Shown here: piece after piece, positions 13,201 to 26,208 of the stretch | Numbering within the stretch: the stretch's first letter is position 1 | Layout: every line of letters begins with the position of its first letter | NCBI GenBank assembly: GCA_003290165.1 | Contig: QNQO01000503.1 | Span: 186,001 to 250,000 of the forward strand | Direction of reading: 5' to 3' | Length of the DNA stretch: 64,000 nt | DNA from: Berberis thunbergii | Lineage: Eukaryota > Streptophyta > Magnoliopsida > Ranunculales > Berberidaceae | Notes under the pieces: generated by a model | The model's input: the letters and a program-made list of their open reading frames with translations, nothing else | Databases searched by the model: none | What the model was told of the DNA's origin: nothing | Made by a program: the position numbers and the translations under genes

Positions 13201-16200
13201 TCCCTTGCAAAAATTGATGAAAATCCCATTCAAATTCTCTTGTACTCACTGCTAATTAGGGTGGGCATCCCATCCCGCGATCCTTATCCCGTCCTGATTT
13301 TTCGAGTCCTATTGGGATTGATCAATCTGATCTCGTTCCGTCCGATCTAGATTGGGATGGGATCGGGATGAATATTTTCATTCCCGCCCATCTCATCCCG
13401 TCCCAAACCGATGTTTTTTGGTATTTAGTATGAACTATGTAGTATGAAACTATAAAACTATTTGTTGGCATGACTATTTTATTTATTGACATTTTTTATT
13501 TTATTCTCACAAGCTTTTATGTGATTCACCTGGATAATGAATCTAACTCAAACTCTTTTCCATCTTTTTTTCCTCTTCCTAACTCTTGACAACAATAATA
13601 TGTGTTCATCGTAGTTTTTAAATAACAAACCCATTGATTTTTTTCTTTAATAATGTAAAAAAATAGCTATCTTTAATAGTGGTTTTAAAAAAACAGAGTA
13701 AAAACTAATGAAATGGGGAAATAATAATCAATGGCTTAAAGTTATATAGTTGTTCTTAGAGTTGTGTGTGTGGTAAATCCAAAATTTTCAATCTTGCATG
13801 TTAAATTTTTAATCCAAAATTTAGTACATGCTCATCATGTTCCCGAACCCGTTTGGGATGTGACGAGGTTGGGATGAAGTCTATCCCGCCTTGTCCCGTC
13901 TTGATCTCGATCAAATGGAATAGGATAGGGATGAAGTCCATCCCGTCCAGTCTCGTTCCCACTCCTACTGCTAATCAACCACAAACTCTGACTCTCTCCC
14001 TCACAAATGAAGAGTGGAGAAGGAAGAACTGAAAATAAGAGTTGAGAAATGAAGAAAAATGAGGAGAAAGGTATGGCGACTGTGTGCCACCACACAGTAG
14101 TACAAAGTAAGGTATCGCGAATACACACATTAAACACCGCACTAATACAACATGTACCACATGCTTTAAGGGACCAAACAAAACTAATACGAGTGTATCC
14201 ACACTCATGGGGTCTACCGGCCAGTTGTGCGCCTAACAACCCATCCAAGCCTAAAACTATTAAATGCTGAAATGCCAAAGAAAACTCATCCAAAATCTTG
14301 AAACACACTAAACAATGCAAACAAATAGGTTTGGTCATTTGCCAAACACATGAGCCACCAAACACGAGATTGAGTGCTATAAAAATAATCGCGAAAAGTA
14401 TTGAAGGTTGTGTTTTAATCCTCAAGTTAAAAGTAAGATGTCATAAGCCTTTCAATTGTTTTTGAATAGACTAGAACTGATCAACATTTTTCAAATTTTG
14501 GATTGTGTTCAGTAATAGGTAAATGATTATGCAAAACTATGATAGAGAATCTCATCTAGTACTGCTCTCTTTTCCTTTTTCCATTCTCTACTACCCTGCA
14601 ATCTGCGTCAAAACCAAGTGTCATATGCCCTTCCCTGTTCTGCTTCATTCCTCTTTCTTCTCGTTCACCTTCATGGGCTTTTTTCCCACCACCTACCAAA
14701 AATACTGACTCTTCTCTGTCATTTCCTGACGTCTTCTCCAATTGGATCCAGTAATTTGATTCAATGTGATATAATAATAATAATAAGAATCATAATAGGC
14801 ATATAAACACAACATAAAGCTTAATTGAGCAAGCACAACTCGCACGTGCAAACACACACTTATGGTACTTGTGTAACATAGTCATAATCGTTCATGTCAT
14901 TTTGTCTCCATTTAAGAAAGCCTATATATGAACTTAGACACCCAAATATAGTTCAATGCCTAGATAGTTGAGGCTACCATATATCAAAAGTTTTTAAATA
15001 CTAGTAAGCTGGTAATCACTTCACAAAAAGTCAAAAAGTATCATTCAACTTCAAATATCAACTATTATAATGCTAGAAGCCATCCCCATCGTCCTCATTG
15101 TCAACAACGTCATCCTCATTGTCAACATCATCATCAGGTCCATTATTCATTTTTCCCCTTGTTTTGAGTTTCAAACATTCTCAAATCTTCTTCTTTGTGT
15201 TGTCATCCTTATATCTTATATCCTTTGGAACTATAAAACCAATTTGATTGTTTCCATCCGTTCACCCATCGGACATAATTGGTGCAATTCTTTTCTTGTA
15301 CTTTTTTAAGAAGCTCATCTACTTTGTCTATGCTTTTCAAAAAATTTTGCTTTCCCGAACTTGGTAATGTTTTCGCACATTTGCTTAAAGCATGACTTCT
15401 TACCAGGAGCAATTGCATACAAACACCTAGGAATTTATTGACAAACCCATCTCTACTAATATAACCCTTCAGCATAGCAGTCGCTGTTTATTGAGATTTC
15501 TTTGTCCCACTTTGACGAAGCCCCATCGTAGAAATTTGGTTGTTTGTGACAAAGGAGAAAAGGACGACCTTGTCCCTATAGTCATCCTCAATATTCTCAA
15601 ACAATTTGGCCGCTCGTATGCCCTCGTATCTTTGTCAACCTTAGGGCATGAGCATTATCGTGCCTTGTTCCGGTACGGTGGTGTTTCATCCTTGTTATGC
15701 TTCCACTCACCACTTCCTGTAATGTTTACATATCACTTCAACGGCCTACTATCACGAACTCTATTACAATAGTGTAGTTGGGTCATCATCATCCTTAGTC
15801 TTAGCCATAGGAGGCATTTTACAGAGCAGATAAAGTTGTGAGAGTTGGATTTTTTTTTTTACCTTCAATGGGCAAATCCTTCGATCCTTCAAATAAGCAC
15901 ATGTAATAGAAGCTCATTCCTTGTAGAATCTACCCAAATGGCGGAATTCGATCCTGAGTTGCATTGACAAAGTGGTGTTGATTTTAGAGGTTTCTCTAAG
16001 AAAGAGGCTTTTGGTTTTCCTAAAAAAAACTCACTAACAGATTCTCAAGTTGATATTGTTTAATCCTAAAGGGATAGACATAAAGGTTAAATTAGGATTA
16101 AAGTGGAAAACTATGAATAATAAATAATAAATGCTTTAAAGTACGGTTGCCTGAAGGTATGATACAGTGTGTATTGACTGATACGCACGAGACGGATACA

Positions 16201-19200
16201 CTGTGTCATTATTTGTAGCTCAGACACACACGCTCGCTTAGACACTCACACACACACACACACAGATGTATATATTATATATATATATGAGACATGTTGT
16301 TTGGGTATTGAAATGGGTCATTTCGTGATGTGTCACGTATATATATATGAGACATGTTGTTTGGGTATTGAAATGGGTCATTTCGTGCGCGACACTATAC
16401 TGATAACTATAATTCTTAGTGTTATAGTCATATTTATTACAAAGATACGAAGGTAGTCATTTGGGTGTGATCCACATCTTCCTAGTTAAAAAGGTTTGAA
16501 GAAAGTATATCCCTCCTAGAGGCATTTAAGTCAATACATCTTGTTGGTTTTGTGATTTTTATGCCTCATTTCTCTTCCTCCACTGCCCTTAGGAGGCAGA
16601 AATTGTACCACTTTATCTTATTGTTCAATGTAACATGGGTTGTTCGTGATTTTGTGGAAGCTCTTCTTAGTTGGTGCTCATATAATCACCTCACTTCCAT
16701 TGGAACCTTATATGGAAGATCTTTCTGTATGCTATTAGATGGGTGTTATGGCAGAACAGGAACAACACGGTCTTCAACAACTAATGCTTAGGTGTTAATG
16801 GCTTGATTTTGGGAGTGATGGCCATTGAGATTCCAGTCTGCTACTGTAAGGAAGCCTTAAAAGCTTAAACGAGTGGCCCTTTTTTGTAATTTTTCCTCAG
16901 TTCAATAAATTTGAATCTCTGAAAGAAAGAAGTTATAGAAAATACGAATTTGCTATCTCTTTGCCTTGGCTATGTCTTTATTTCTTATTTATTTGCTTGT
17001 AGTCGTAACACGTGTTTGATTTACATAAAATGCTAGCATGGAGCTATAATCTATTCCCCATAATTCTTGAACTTTTGAAGTTCACACGGAGTGGGAGATT
17101 CAGTTGTCTCTTCACTGAGTTTCTTTTCGATAGATACCTAACTTATGATGCGGTTGAACTCTTGGGGTTCCAGTTTCAGTTTTTTTTGTCCGTTTTCCTC
17201 ACATACATGTTCAATGGTGTCTAAATGACATTGTCATTTTTTTACATAATCGTGCTACAGGTTGACCAGGTAGTAGGTGCTTCTCCTTGGTCCAGTTCAA
17301 GCTTGCATTGTTTAATATTTTTCCTGACATGCCAATGTTTCTTTCATCCTTACTCTATTCATCATCTGTGCAGTTTGGAGACAAGACAGAAATTGGTGTT
17401 GGGGTGCGGATGGGTTGCAAAAGCGCCGTGAAAAGCTGATGGTGCAAGAGAGCTGCTGTTATGAGTGGCAGAACTTGATTGCCGAAGCTTCTAGAAAGGG
17501 CTATGGTTGCGAAGAAGAACTTCAATGGGATTCATACAAGATCTTGGATATACAGCTGGCGCAAGAGTGGGCAAAGAGCCTTGAGGAAAGAAAATTAATG
17601 CCAAAGCTAAGGGGAAACAAAAGAGCACCTAAATCTCCTGAGCAACGAAGAAAGATCTCAATGGCCATTTCTGCCAAATGGACTGATCCTGTAAGTTCAT
17701 CTTCATACAGTAAGGGTGTTAATTTGATTGTCATTTTACATGGGGGTATCCATGGTCTTTTGTGGCACGCAAAGTAAAAGTATTTAACCATTTAGACCTG
17801 TAGAACCTGTCCTACATGTTAGGGATTAGGAATGTTCGTTTTAAATGATTATAGGCATGGCTACTCTTAGGCTGATATCACAACCACTTCTACTATGGTG
17901 TTAATCAGTGGGTTATTACCTTTTGGTACCCAGAAATTTTTTAAAATTACCAGATAGTACCCCCAAAATTGAAATCATTGGTAGCTATTTTGCGTCTTGA
18001 TTGTTAGGTCATATCATATCATGAGGTGGTACCAAAAAAGATTTAAATACTAATCTAATATAGATTGTGTCTTGACTGTAGATCAACCACATTGGCCTGC
18101 CTAAACCATTCATATTTCTAAAGGCAAAGTTGTCTTGATGATTCTCATCTCAAAAGATTTAACAGAGGTTTCTAAAAGGCTATCAATGGTCCCAAATAGT
18201 TAAAAATCAAAGTCAATAAATTGCTAGGAAGATCGAATAGTTAAGTTATTTAAAATAAAATTTCAAATACAAAAATCAGCTATTATGTCAAAACTTAAGA
18301 CTTATAAAATAATATATTTTTTATTTTAATGATTTGAAATGGTCATTAGACATTCCTCGATTCAGCATAATTTATTAACTCGAGATATTATAATAGTCGG
18401 TACGTCCAAGAGGTGTGTATATATATATATCAAGATGCAATATTTTGAGGGGTCAATATGGTTACCTAACATTTAAGAAACAAATATATATGTATTAGAC
18501 TACAATTCATTCTTTTTGAGTCCCATAAGGTAACTATGATAATTTAGTGGGTACCAAAATGTAAATAATCCAACGGAATTAATGGGCAGTTTTTGTCTTA
18601 AAAATATGGACAGTTTGGGCGGGTCAACGTAGTTTTTTTGGGTACCAAAAGGTCAATAACCACCCTTTATCTATAAACGGTGGATGGTGTGACAGTTAGG
18701 AATTTCATTAATCCTTCCTTGCAAGTCATACTTACAGTTGTTCAACCTGATAAGTATACCCGTTGTTCATTTAATCCACTTTCAAACTCTTTTCTAAATG
18801 TTCTCCTTGCCTAGGAATACCGTGGACGGGTCTGCTCTGCGCTGGCCAAGTATCATGGCACGACCGATGGAGTTAAGAAAAGCCCACCAAGGAGAAGACC
18901 ATCTGGAGATGGACAGTCTAGAAAGAGCACTGTGAAGAGGAAAGTGAGGGACGTTTTAGACTATTCATGAACGAGAGAAAGAACCATCCTTTAAAGCTGA
19001 AAAAACGGAAGGCGCCATCTTACAAGGATCCCTTGGCAGATTCCAAGTTAGAGATGATAAGGAATATAAGAGCTCAGAGGATGGATATGGAACCAAGAAA
19101 ATTGAAGCCATGGAACGTGCAAAGTAAGTCTGTCATTTTTCTTTTGCACATTTTTATTTGCATGGAGCATTCAAAGTTTTCTTTGATAAACACATGATAT

Positions 19201-20246
19201 TTGCAATGAAATATGTGCAAGCAGGACATATCACTGATTATAACTCCCATTAATTAATCTAAAAACTTAAATTCCAGTGCTTCTCCCTCGATCAGTGATC
19301 TCTTTGGTGTTTTCCCTGATAAAAGAAAGTTCCTTACTGGTGGCTGAGTATGCATTTCAGTACTCTCTATATAGCACCTTTGACAGCAGTGGCTCAGAGT
19401 TGGCTGTTGATACCCATCTCTTGAATCATTTTCTCCGTCTGATCCCTATTGTTTAACTAATCATCCATTCCATTTGCTTTTGTTGAGACATTTCAAAATA
19501 GTTTTGATGTAATCCATAGGGATTTAATGATTTATAGTTACAATTTCTCATAGAAAGTATCTGTTATCAGCCGTTGTACTCTGTTACACACTCGGTTATG
19601 GAGGTTCGAGTATTTGACATATCTTTGTGGTGATTCCTCTTTGGCAGGTTACTGATTTCAGAAGCCAGAAAGCCGCTAAGGCCCTGAAGCAGCTGCAATG
19701 ACGAGTCCTCTTGTCCATGCTTCACTTATGGAAACGAGGAAGCTTATTGCTGAAGCAACTCGATCAATTGAAGCAGTAGAGACGGGACAGATAACATCTT
19801 ACAAAGATGATAATAACTCTTTGGAGTTGAATGGTGTGGTAAATCCCTACGACAAAAGCGATGGAGGAGATGGAGCTCTTGCTCCGACATATATAAAGGA
19901 AATAAATGGAACCAATGTACCTTTGCCAATAAATGAAGGTAGAAGAGTGTTTGATTTCAGTAACTTCACTGTGCAGAACCTACTTAGCCATGGACAGAAC
20001 ATGGAGACGGAGCTTGAGAGCCATGATCATCTACATTACAGCCTGATACAATGATCAATGGGACTGATGAAACAGAGCAGCAGTGGATCCAGTTAAACAA
20101 ATGGAGCAATCAGTAATGGAAGAACCCCCAGGCCCAGTGAAGTAACAAGACTTCCACAGACAGAGATAGCTCAGACGTCCAGTACCACCAACTCAATTAA
20201 GAAGTGGGTATGTGGGAGGCTCGTAGAGGTCTCAGAAACCGATTGA
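1206..20246 (+). CDS. NUMOD3-motif (nuclease-associated modular domain 3) plant protein, seven exons, frameshifted
   Basis: Exons by GT-AG junctions: 1206-1218, 3747-4172, 4285-4337, 8751-8788, 17374-17690, 18815-19123, 19648-20246. The first exon encodes MPLL and splices in frame to DIATLQPSSQNQ. Exon 2 carries the basic NUMOD3 motif ISKANKGNVPWNKGRKHS, exons 3-4 a second repeat (ETLQRIRERTKLAMQDPK, then LGHAQS), and exon 5 a third basic block (KSPEQRRKISMAISAKW). Exons 6-7 encode a lysine/arginine-rich part (YKDPLADSKLEMIRNIRAQR) and a C-terminal tail ending KKWVCGRLVEVSETD. The family is plant-wide with no firm function that I know of; NUMOD3 is a DNA-binding module in homing endonucleases, but no nuclease domain is visible here. 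Six one-base deletions break the frame (near 17391, 17416, 18964, 19100, 19671, 19687), and a stop at 20052 precedes the real tail. Either the gene is decayed or the assembly has homopolymer errors. Confidence 0.82.
2863..3133. mobile_element. Fold-back MITE in intron 1
   Basis: The two ends are inverted repeats: GTAAATCACTTTG starts at 2863, and its complement (CAAAGTGATTTAC) ends at 3133. The similarity runs inward for about 45 bases and more loosely for over 100 (GGTCAAG and CTTGACCAG arms near 2941 and 3041). The element is 271 bp and non-coding. No clean target duplication is visible. Confidence 0.6.
3169..3240. repeat. 39-bp tandem duplication
   Basis: ATCCAATTAAAAATGCTTCC begins at 3169 and again at 3208. 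The copies differ by one base over about 33 positions. It lies in intron 1 and has no visible function. Confidence 0.8.
4338..8750. other. Intron 3 of the NUMOD3 gene (4.4 kb)
   Basis: Bounded by GTGAAGTC at 4338 and ATATGCAG ending at 8750. It holds a 20-G tract, AT-rich sequence and short chance ORFs, but no protein I recognise. Confidence 0.6.
5348..5367. repeat. 20-base poly-G tract
   Basis: Uninterrupted G run in intron 3, after GGAAGAT. Long pure G runs are rare in AT-rich plant DNA and recur in this window at 11335 and 27520. Confidence 0.95.
11335..11353. repeat. 19-base poly-G tract
   Basis: Uninterrupted G run after TTTAGC and before AATCGAT, inside intron 4 of the NUMOD3 gene. 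Confidence 0.95.
13257..13967. mobile_element. Non-autonomous hAT-like transposon with 8-bp target duplication
   Basis: Starts TAGGGTGGGCATCCC and ends with the inverted counterpart CGTTCCCACTCCTA. It is flanked by perfect 8-bp direct repeats CTGCTAAT at 13249-13256 and 13968-13975, the target-site size of the hAT superfamily. Near both ends the words CATCCCG, GTCCC and GGGATGGGATCGGGATG recur, as expected of hAT subterminal repeats. The 711-bp interior is AT-rich and non-coding, so a transposase must be supplied elsewhere. A related element lies at 33318-34214. Confidence 0.88.
16241..16387. repeat. CA microsatellite and 60-bp-period duplication
   Basis: A (CA)n run at about 16241-16264 and an AT-rich dinucleotide stretch are followed by a 49-base block containing GAGACATGTTGTTTGGGTAT. 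The block occurs identically at 16279-16327 and 16339-16387. Identity between the copies indicates a recent local duplication, or an assembly duplicate. Confidence 0.9.
17908..18663. mobile_element. Terminal-inverted-repeat element in intron 5
   Basis: The left end GTGGGTTATTACCTTTTGG (17908) is matched in reverse complement by CCAAAAGGTCAATAACCAC ending at 18663, each arm continuing into GGTACCC. The 756-bp span is AT-rich and non-coding. No target duplication is clear, so the superfamily is not assigned. Confidence 0.55.
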
Positions 20247-20741
20247 TGGCATATGGCGAATGGTAATGCCTTTGAGGCAGCTTTTTCATCTTGGTTATGT
20301 CATGAGACAGATTTACTTATTGGGAGACAGAAACCTAGGAATCAAGGTCTCTACAGCTACCTTTAGCTAGGATATATTTATGTTCGTACAGTAGAAGAAT
20401 TTTGTGTAATAGCAAACACAGACAGATAAAATGTCAGTTGTAGTTGTGTGTTCTTATCAATGGAAGAGAAAAGAAACTAATTACTAATCAGAATTCACAA
20501 CATATGTCTTAGTTGCATTACGATATGTTCAGGTATGTAAAAATCAAATCTGCTTTTATATTGCATTGCTAAATATTCCATCAGCTCTTGAATGAATCAT
20601 TACTAGATAGAGTTTGAAGAATGCTTAATGATTACTATCGACATATGTGAAAACTAGCCTTCTACAACCACACAGACACCGGATACCTAGAAACAAAACA
20701 TCTCGAGGGAATATAGGTTGGAGGAGAACATGGCATGATTG
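20247..20741. other. Convergent spacer between the NUMOD3 gene and the pectinesterase gene
   Basis: It holds the 3' untranslated regions of two tail-to-tail genes. An ATAAAATG word near 20427 is a plausible poly(A) signal for the + strand gene. No ORF of interest. Confidence 0.5.
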
Positions 20742-22969
20742 CTAATCGATAAACCTGAGGTATATGTGACGCCTGTAGAGGGCAACCACATATTTCCATC
20801 GATGAATTGAGGCGACAGTAAAGTTGATTGCATCAGCTGAACTGTTTAAGATGTGGTAACCAGGCCACTTGACTCTATACTTGCACCTGCGCCTGGACCA
20901 TAATTCATGTACTCAGCATAATAGAGAGTATCCAAAGCGAAATCTCCCTGCCACTCCAGCCACCCCTCTGGCCTAATAATGCTGCCAAGATATGATTGCA
21001 TGATTATGGTTTTTGAGTATTCTTCCATGGCCGGCCTAGATAGGTGTAACTCGTGTTCATTGAACTGATCAGGTCTGAATCAGCCGAAATGTTGGAGAAT
21101 TGGAAAGAGAATCCTGTGGCTGATTTAGCCATTTGCGACCCATGGGCAGTTATGGAGTTCTTTTGGTCTGGGAGGGGCTTTCTTGCAAGGATTTGGCAGC
21201 TTTGGAAGACAACTGCACCATTGCCAAAGATGAAGTCGACAGTGCCAGTGATTTTACATTCTCGATAGAATTGGCGCAGGGAGTGAGCATAGAGCGTGTC
21301 TTGATAGCCATATATCCCGCATCTGTAGAAAACTGAGAGGTCTGAATCTGATCTTAGTGCGACAGCTTGGTGCTTTTCTGGACCTGCTGTGTTCTGGAAT
21401 GTTATATCGCGTGCTATGAATCCCCGTCCATTAACAGCTGCAATGCCACAAACACAAATAATATTCATCGGCAAGTATCCAAGTCATCATAGTTCTTTAG
21501 GTCTAACTTGTATTAAAATCAGCAAAAAATTTGAATGATAAGGGAACCTTGAGCTTACCAAATGTTGCAGATTTGTAGGTAGTCCAACCATCAATGACAC
21601 TTCTGTTTACCGGTAATGACAGTGAAGTTTCATAACCGTCTCCTATCATCATAATATTCCATTTCTTCTTTTTGATCTCGACATTCTCCTCGTACACCCC
21701 TTTCTTTACATAAATCACATACCTCCGCATACTTTCATTAGGCACGTCTTTTATCGCATCCATCACCTTAGTATAATTCCCAGTGCCATCTGCAGCCTCA
21801 ACCACATCTGGTAATAATACTGCTGCTGATTTCTGTAGTAGCCCCCTTTCTTTCCTAGTCATCCATGGGTGGGAAGTCCGGGTGATTACCACCCGCACCC
21901 CCACTACGGTGGCCAAAACAACATCGGTATAGCCACCATGCCAAGAACATCAGCCACTAAGGATGATAGTTGGTTGACACTACTGGCAATAATGTCTTTG
22001 ACGAAACTGCCAGTAACATCTAATCCATCCATGCAAGTGTCCTGATTTTCGAGTGATGCACTCAACCATGCCTTCAGGTCCGCTCTCCGGTTTCCTGTGC
22101 TATTATCCTTACCTGTACAGTTAGTTACATTTGTTAGGTTTCTCAAACAAACGGCATTTGAACATATCACAATAATGATTGAAAATACAAATCTCCATGC
22201 ACATATAGTTGGTCAAATACGTGATTATCAGCATATATTTCCAAGGAAAATACCGAAAGCAAAGATTACGTACGTTGATTGAGATGTGTGGTAATGGTAT
22301 GCTTTTCTAAAATCTCTACAAACGTAGGTGGTGTACATCTATTTTAGGTAAGATAACTATTAATTGCAGCGAATATGATGCGACCCATCACCAAGAATGA
22401 CCAAGGGTGTGCATTTTATTTGGTCATTCACATGCATATCAAGATCTTCAGGTCTTACCGTGATGACGGTCACATGCATATCGTTTACGCAGGCCCATGT
22501 GCAAACAGTGCATCAAAGGCTATACAATATATGATGACTTGTTAGACCAGACAGACACTGTTCAACACTGATCGATCAAGTAAGTCTACATTATACTTAT
22601 GTTCGATAAGAAATGTGTTTGCCAATAATGATCTACTGATCTAATTACTGCAATAGTGTTTACGTACCATAATAAGGATTGGCAGTTGCGGCCATGGACC
22701 AGCTCAACTCATCCAAGGAGAAATCAAGCAAATCAAGACAGTCATCTAAGGCATTGGAAACGCGAAAATCCTGATATGTGTTCATGAACTTTGCTACTAG
22801 TGTTGTCACCTGCTGTACCTCAAACATAGCGGTCTTAAGCGTAGATAGAAAGATCATGGGAGGAACTGTCAAGCACTCAAAGTCGTAGGAAGAGTCCTGA
22901 TGAGCTTATAACAAGGTTCGACGAGAAGACGAGGAAACTGAGGAAGAGAACGGTGGTGTGCGACACCAT
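20742..22969 (-). CDS. Type I pectinesterase with N-terminal PMEI domain, frameshifted
   Basis: Three exons on the minus strand with GT-AG introns: 22969-22668, 22112-21559, 21437-20742, about 517 codons, normal for the family. Order: signal peptide (MVSHTTVLFLSFLVFSS), PMEI domain (conserved cysteines in ECLTVPP, DCLDLLDFSLDELSW, NQDTCMDG), an RGLLQ step resembling the R-[RK]-LL processing site, then the catalytic domain. That domain has GVYEENVEI (GxYxE), QAVALR, GYQDTLY and DFIFGN (the two catalytic Asp), YLGRPWK (active-site Arg), and the tail NMWLPSTGVTYTSGL. The enzyme de-methylesterifies homogalacturonan in the cell wall; the PMEI part is a proregion. One intron splits the PMEI region. 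The frame is broken about six times: single missing bases near 21910, 21024 and 20880, an extra base (or two missing) near 20810 and near 22915. All active-site motifs survive, so assembly error is as likely as decay. Confidence 0.85.
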
Positions 22970-25677
22970 TCGGGCCGGTTGTGGATGAGATGATGAATAT
23001 GGTGGTGTGTAAATAGAACTAGTGCAGAAGAGGATGAGAAGGGTATTAAAGTAGGGGTGTAATGTAAGGGGAGTGGGCAGGTGAGGGAATTAAAGTGAGA
23101 GTGAGATATATCGAGAGTACTGAGTAATGAAAGATATGTCGGTGGGGGTCATTTGTTTTAGTACACAAATATGTATGGATGAAATAACCAATGGGCACCA
23201 GTTTAGCAGTAGGCCAGTTTAGTAGTAGGCCTGTAACGGATGTAATCACAAGTTCAAGGTTTGAATTATGCTGATCCCCGATCGTATTTGGGGTGAAAGG
23301 GATTAAAAAAAATATATAGTATAGATGCAACATGATTGAAGGTTAACAAGTAAGTTACTGCTCTTTATGAGAAAACGCGGGGAATCTTTGATCTTGAGGA
23401 AATGGTACGTGACACCTCCATAAAGCCACCCACCTCCAATAAGGGCATCCACACTGTGGAACTGGCCTAATTTAAAGTAGCTACGTTAGCTAAAACTACT
23501 TTAGTTGACAAGTCAAGATTTGCACTTTTGATGCCTTGTTTTTGTTAGCAAAGATGGGTCAAATTGTCGATCTACTACTAGGTTTGATTTACTTGCATAA
23601 CACGAGCAATTTGGAACTCTGGGTTTCAGAATGATTTGGCACTAAATGCAAGGGTGGATATCAATGTCATAATCAGTAAACAAGAGAAAACGAACAGAGC
23701 AAAGCTAAATAAAAGAGGTAAAAATGTGATAAAGGAAGAATCCAATGTATTTTTTTTTCTAGATTTTAAAATTTTCAAAAGCGCGTAATGTCAATCTACA
23801 AGGCTTTGATAAACCGGAATCTTTCAAAAGTTGAGGTGTTTCTAATAATAATATCCATGGACTGAATAGCAAAATTTATGAATAAAGATCAAAGCATAAT
23901 TTTGATCGAAAGACCCACATATATATGGTAATGCACAAGACCAATGGGGATTATTGGTGGGCTAATGCACTAAATATAATTGTCGATACAAGTGCAAAAG
24001 GGCTGATTCGCTATTAATAATAGTAATTGAATTGTTTGATGTGTAGGAAAACGAGGTGTGGCTGGTTGAACAAAAATCCTGATATAATTACTACTCCCAA
24101 GAATGCACAGAGCAAGTAGATAAGAAGAGCTTCTGCTACTTCTGAGTAAGTGAAATAAATCGATCAGAAATATCAGAAACCAATTTAATGGTTTATTTAC
24201 TGAGCTTAAGCTTGTTAAATAGATTGGATGAAAATATGGTTAACTTCCACAACTGCTCCTAATGACCAATTGAAATAAATGACTTATCCAAACAAGATAG
24301 CTTATGTTCACTGTAAATTTAGGATAATTTTTCCCTGCAAAAATTTACAAACTAATGATTTCGGCCCAGCCGTGTAATATACTCATGGTGCTAGCTCCTC
24401 GGAACTAAGATCTCAAATTATCACATTGAAAAAAAAAAAACTATATTCCCTGATCACATGCTTGCAAAGCATTTCGATCCTAAGCATGCTTCATTTCCTC
24501 CACTTTTTATGCTAACAAGATAATTAGGAGATACTTTAGGAATCATGTCATCATATATTATTCATTAGGAAGATGATACTATGATTCCAGAACCAATTCT
24601 TGATTCATCATCATGAAGCCTATATTAACTACCCAACTTTTAATTAGTCTAACCATATCCAGATCAAATGTAACAAAACTACACATGACACGCAAAAATA
24701 GGTTTGTTTTTATTTGTTTCTGAGAAAAAAACACCCCTCAATATTGAAAAAAAAAAAAAAAAAAAAAAAACCAATGGATATCTGACAATTTCTGTTGGTA
24801 GTAATATTTCAGGGAAAGGCACAAATTGTTGAAAACTTTGCAGATGTGGTTCTCGATTTGCTAGTCATCTATCCAGATATACATACCGACTTGTCACAGA
24901 TTCAAATTTAGGTATCTTTCAGACAAGCCAAGATTTCCAAGTACACCAATAATTCATATTTCCTTACAAAGTTTGCCAAAGTCCAGAAAGACTTGTTAAT
25001 ATGTGAAAACTGAAATTGATAAAAGCAACCTAAGAAAAAGTGAAACAATAAAAGACCTTGCTGAAGCAAAGGTATGCAGATTGAGCTGGCTAGCTGTCCT
25101 ACTTTACCATAAAATAGCAAAGATGAAGAATGGCACAGCACGGCATTGGAAGATGAAGATGACAAAATTAAGGGTTTTTAATAATGCTCATGAAAGGGAC
25201 AGACGATGAATTCTGCATCATGAACAAGTCCAAAGGGATTTTAATGCTCATGCAGATACAGATTGTAGAACATGCAACATTGATTGAAAAGTCAAGTATA
25301 TGAGCCCATTTACTATTCAATTCCAAGCACACGTTTAATGTTTACATCTATACCAATGTACCTTATGTGTGGTTTGTTTATTTATTCATACGTTTATTTA
25401 TTTGAAACTTATACCAAGAGCTTCAGTCTTGTCTTTTGATATTATGATTTAAATTTTATTGTTGGGGCAACAGGTTTGAAGTTTTCCAAGAAACTTCAAA
25501 ATTGTAACAGTTTCAGGAAGAAAATAAACAAAATGGGGTACACACTAGTGACTCTAATGATCAATCATCGCTGACAATTACAGAATTTAATTAACAAAAT
25601 TTCGAGTATCCACTAATCAAACCTAAAGAAGCAAAAATCCACGGGAACAGGAGCAGCCTTTTTGCCAAAACAATGGC
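22970..25677. other. Intergenic region, no gene seen
   Basis: Upstream of the pectinesterase and downstream of the DapL pseudogene. It is AT-rich, with an A tract at about 24747-24770 and several short A/T runs. I see no conserved protein on either strand and no transposon ends. Confidence 0.5.
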
Positions 25678-25723
25678 TCACTTGTAAAGCTGCTTAAATT
25701 TTTTGGCGGCTTCCAATACATTA

Positions 25724-25948
<225 letters not shown>

Positions 25949-26025
25949 CTAATCACATCGCGCATAGCCTGCAAGTGTTAAAGAATTTCATCAATGCATG
26001 TTGGAGATGCGTATAACTAGAACTA

Positions 26026-26208
<183 letters not shown>

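Larger units (their letters stand above)
8789..17373. other. Intron 4 of the NUMOD3 gene (8.6 kb) with transposon debris
   Basis: Bounded by GTAGCCTT at 8789 and CTGTGCAG ending at 17373. It contains a hAT-like element, a 19-G tract and a duplicated dinucleotide-rich block. Between about 10,550 and 10,710 an AGCTCGTTTTAGTTC-like word recurs three times at 66-78 base spacing. The 12,570-13,000 stretch has two related phrases of the GTTGGAAAG...AATGGTATAA kind. Both look like old retrotransposon non-coding DNA, but I cannot delimit an element. The 15,209-15,800 minus strand has broken ORFs that I do not recognise. Confidence 0.5.

Noticed and set aside
13835..14425. 196-codon minus-strand ORF
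   Set aside because: Its C-terminal part is the translated hAT subterminal repeat and the rest resembles no protein; it crosses the element boundary at 13967.
15209..15800. Possible transposase-like frames on the minus strand (lysine-rich KVDELLKKVQEKN)
   Set aside because: Broken into several frames and I could not match it to a transposase family with any motif.
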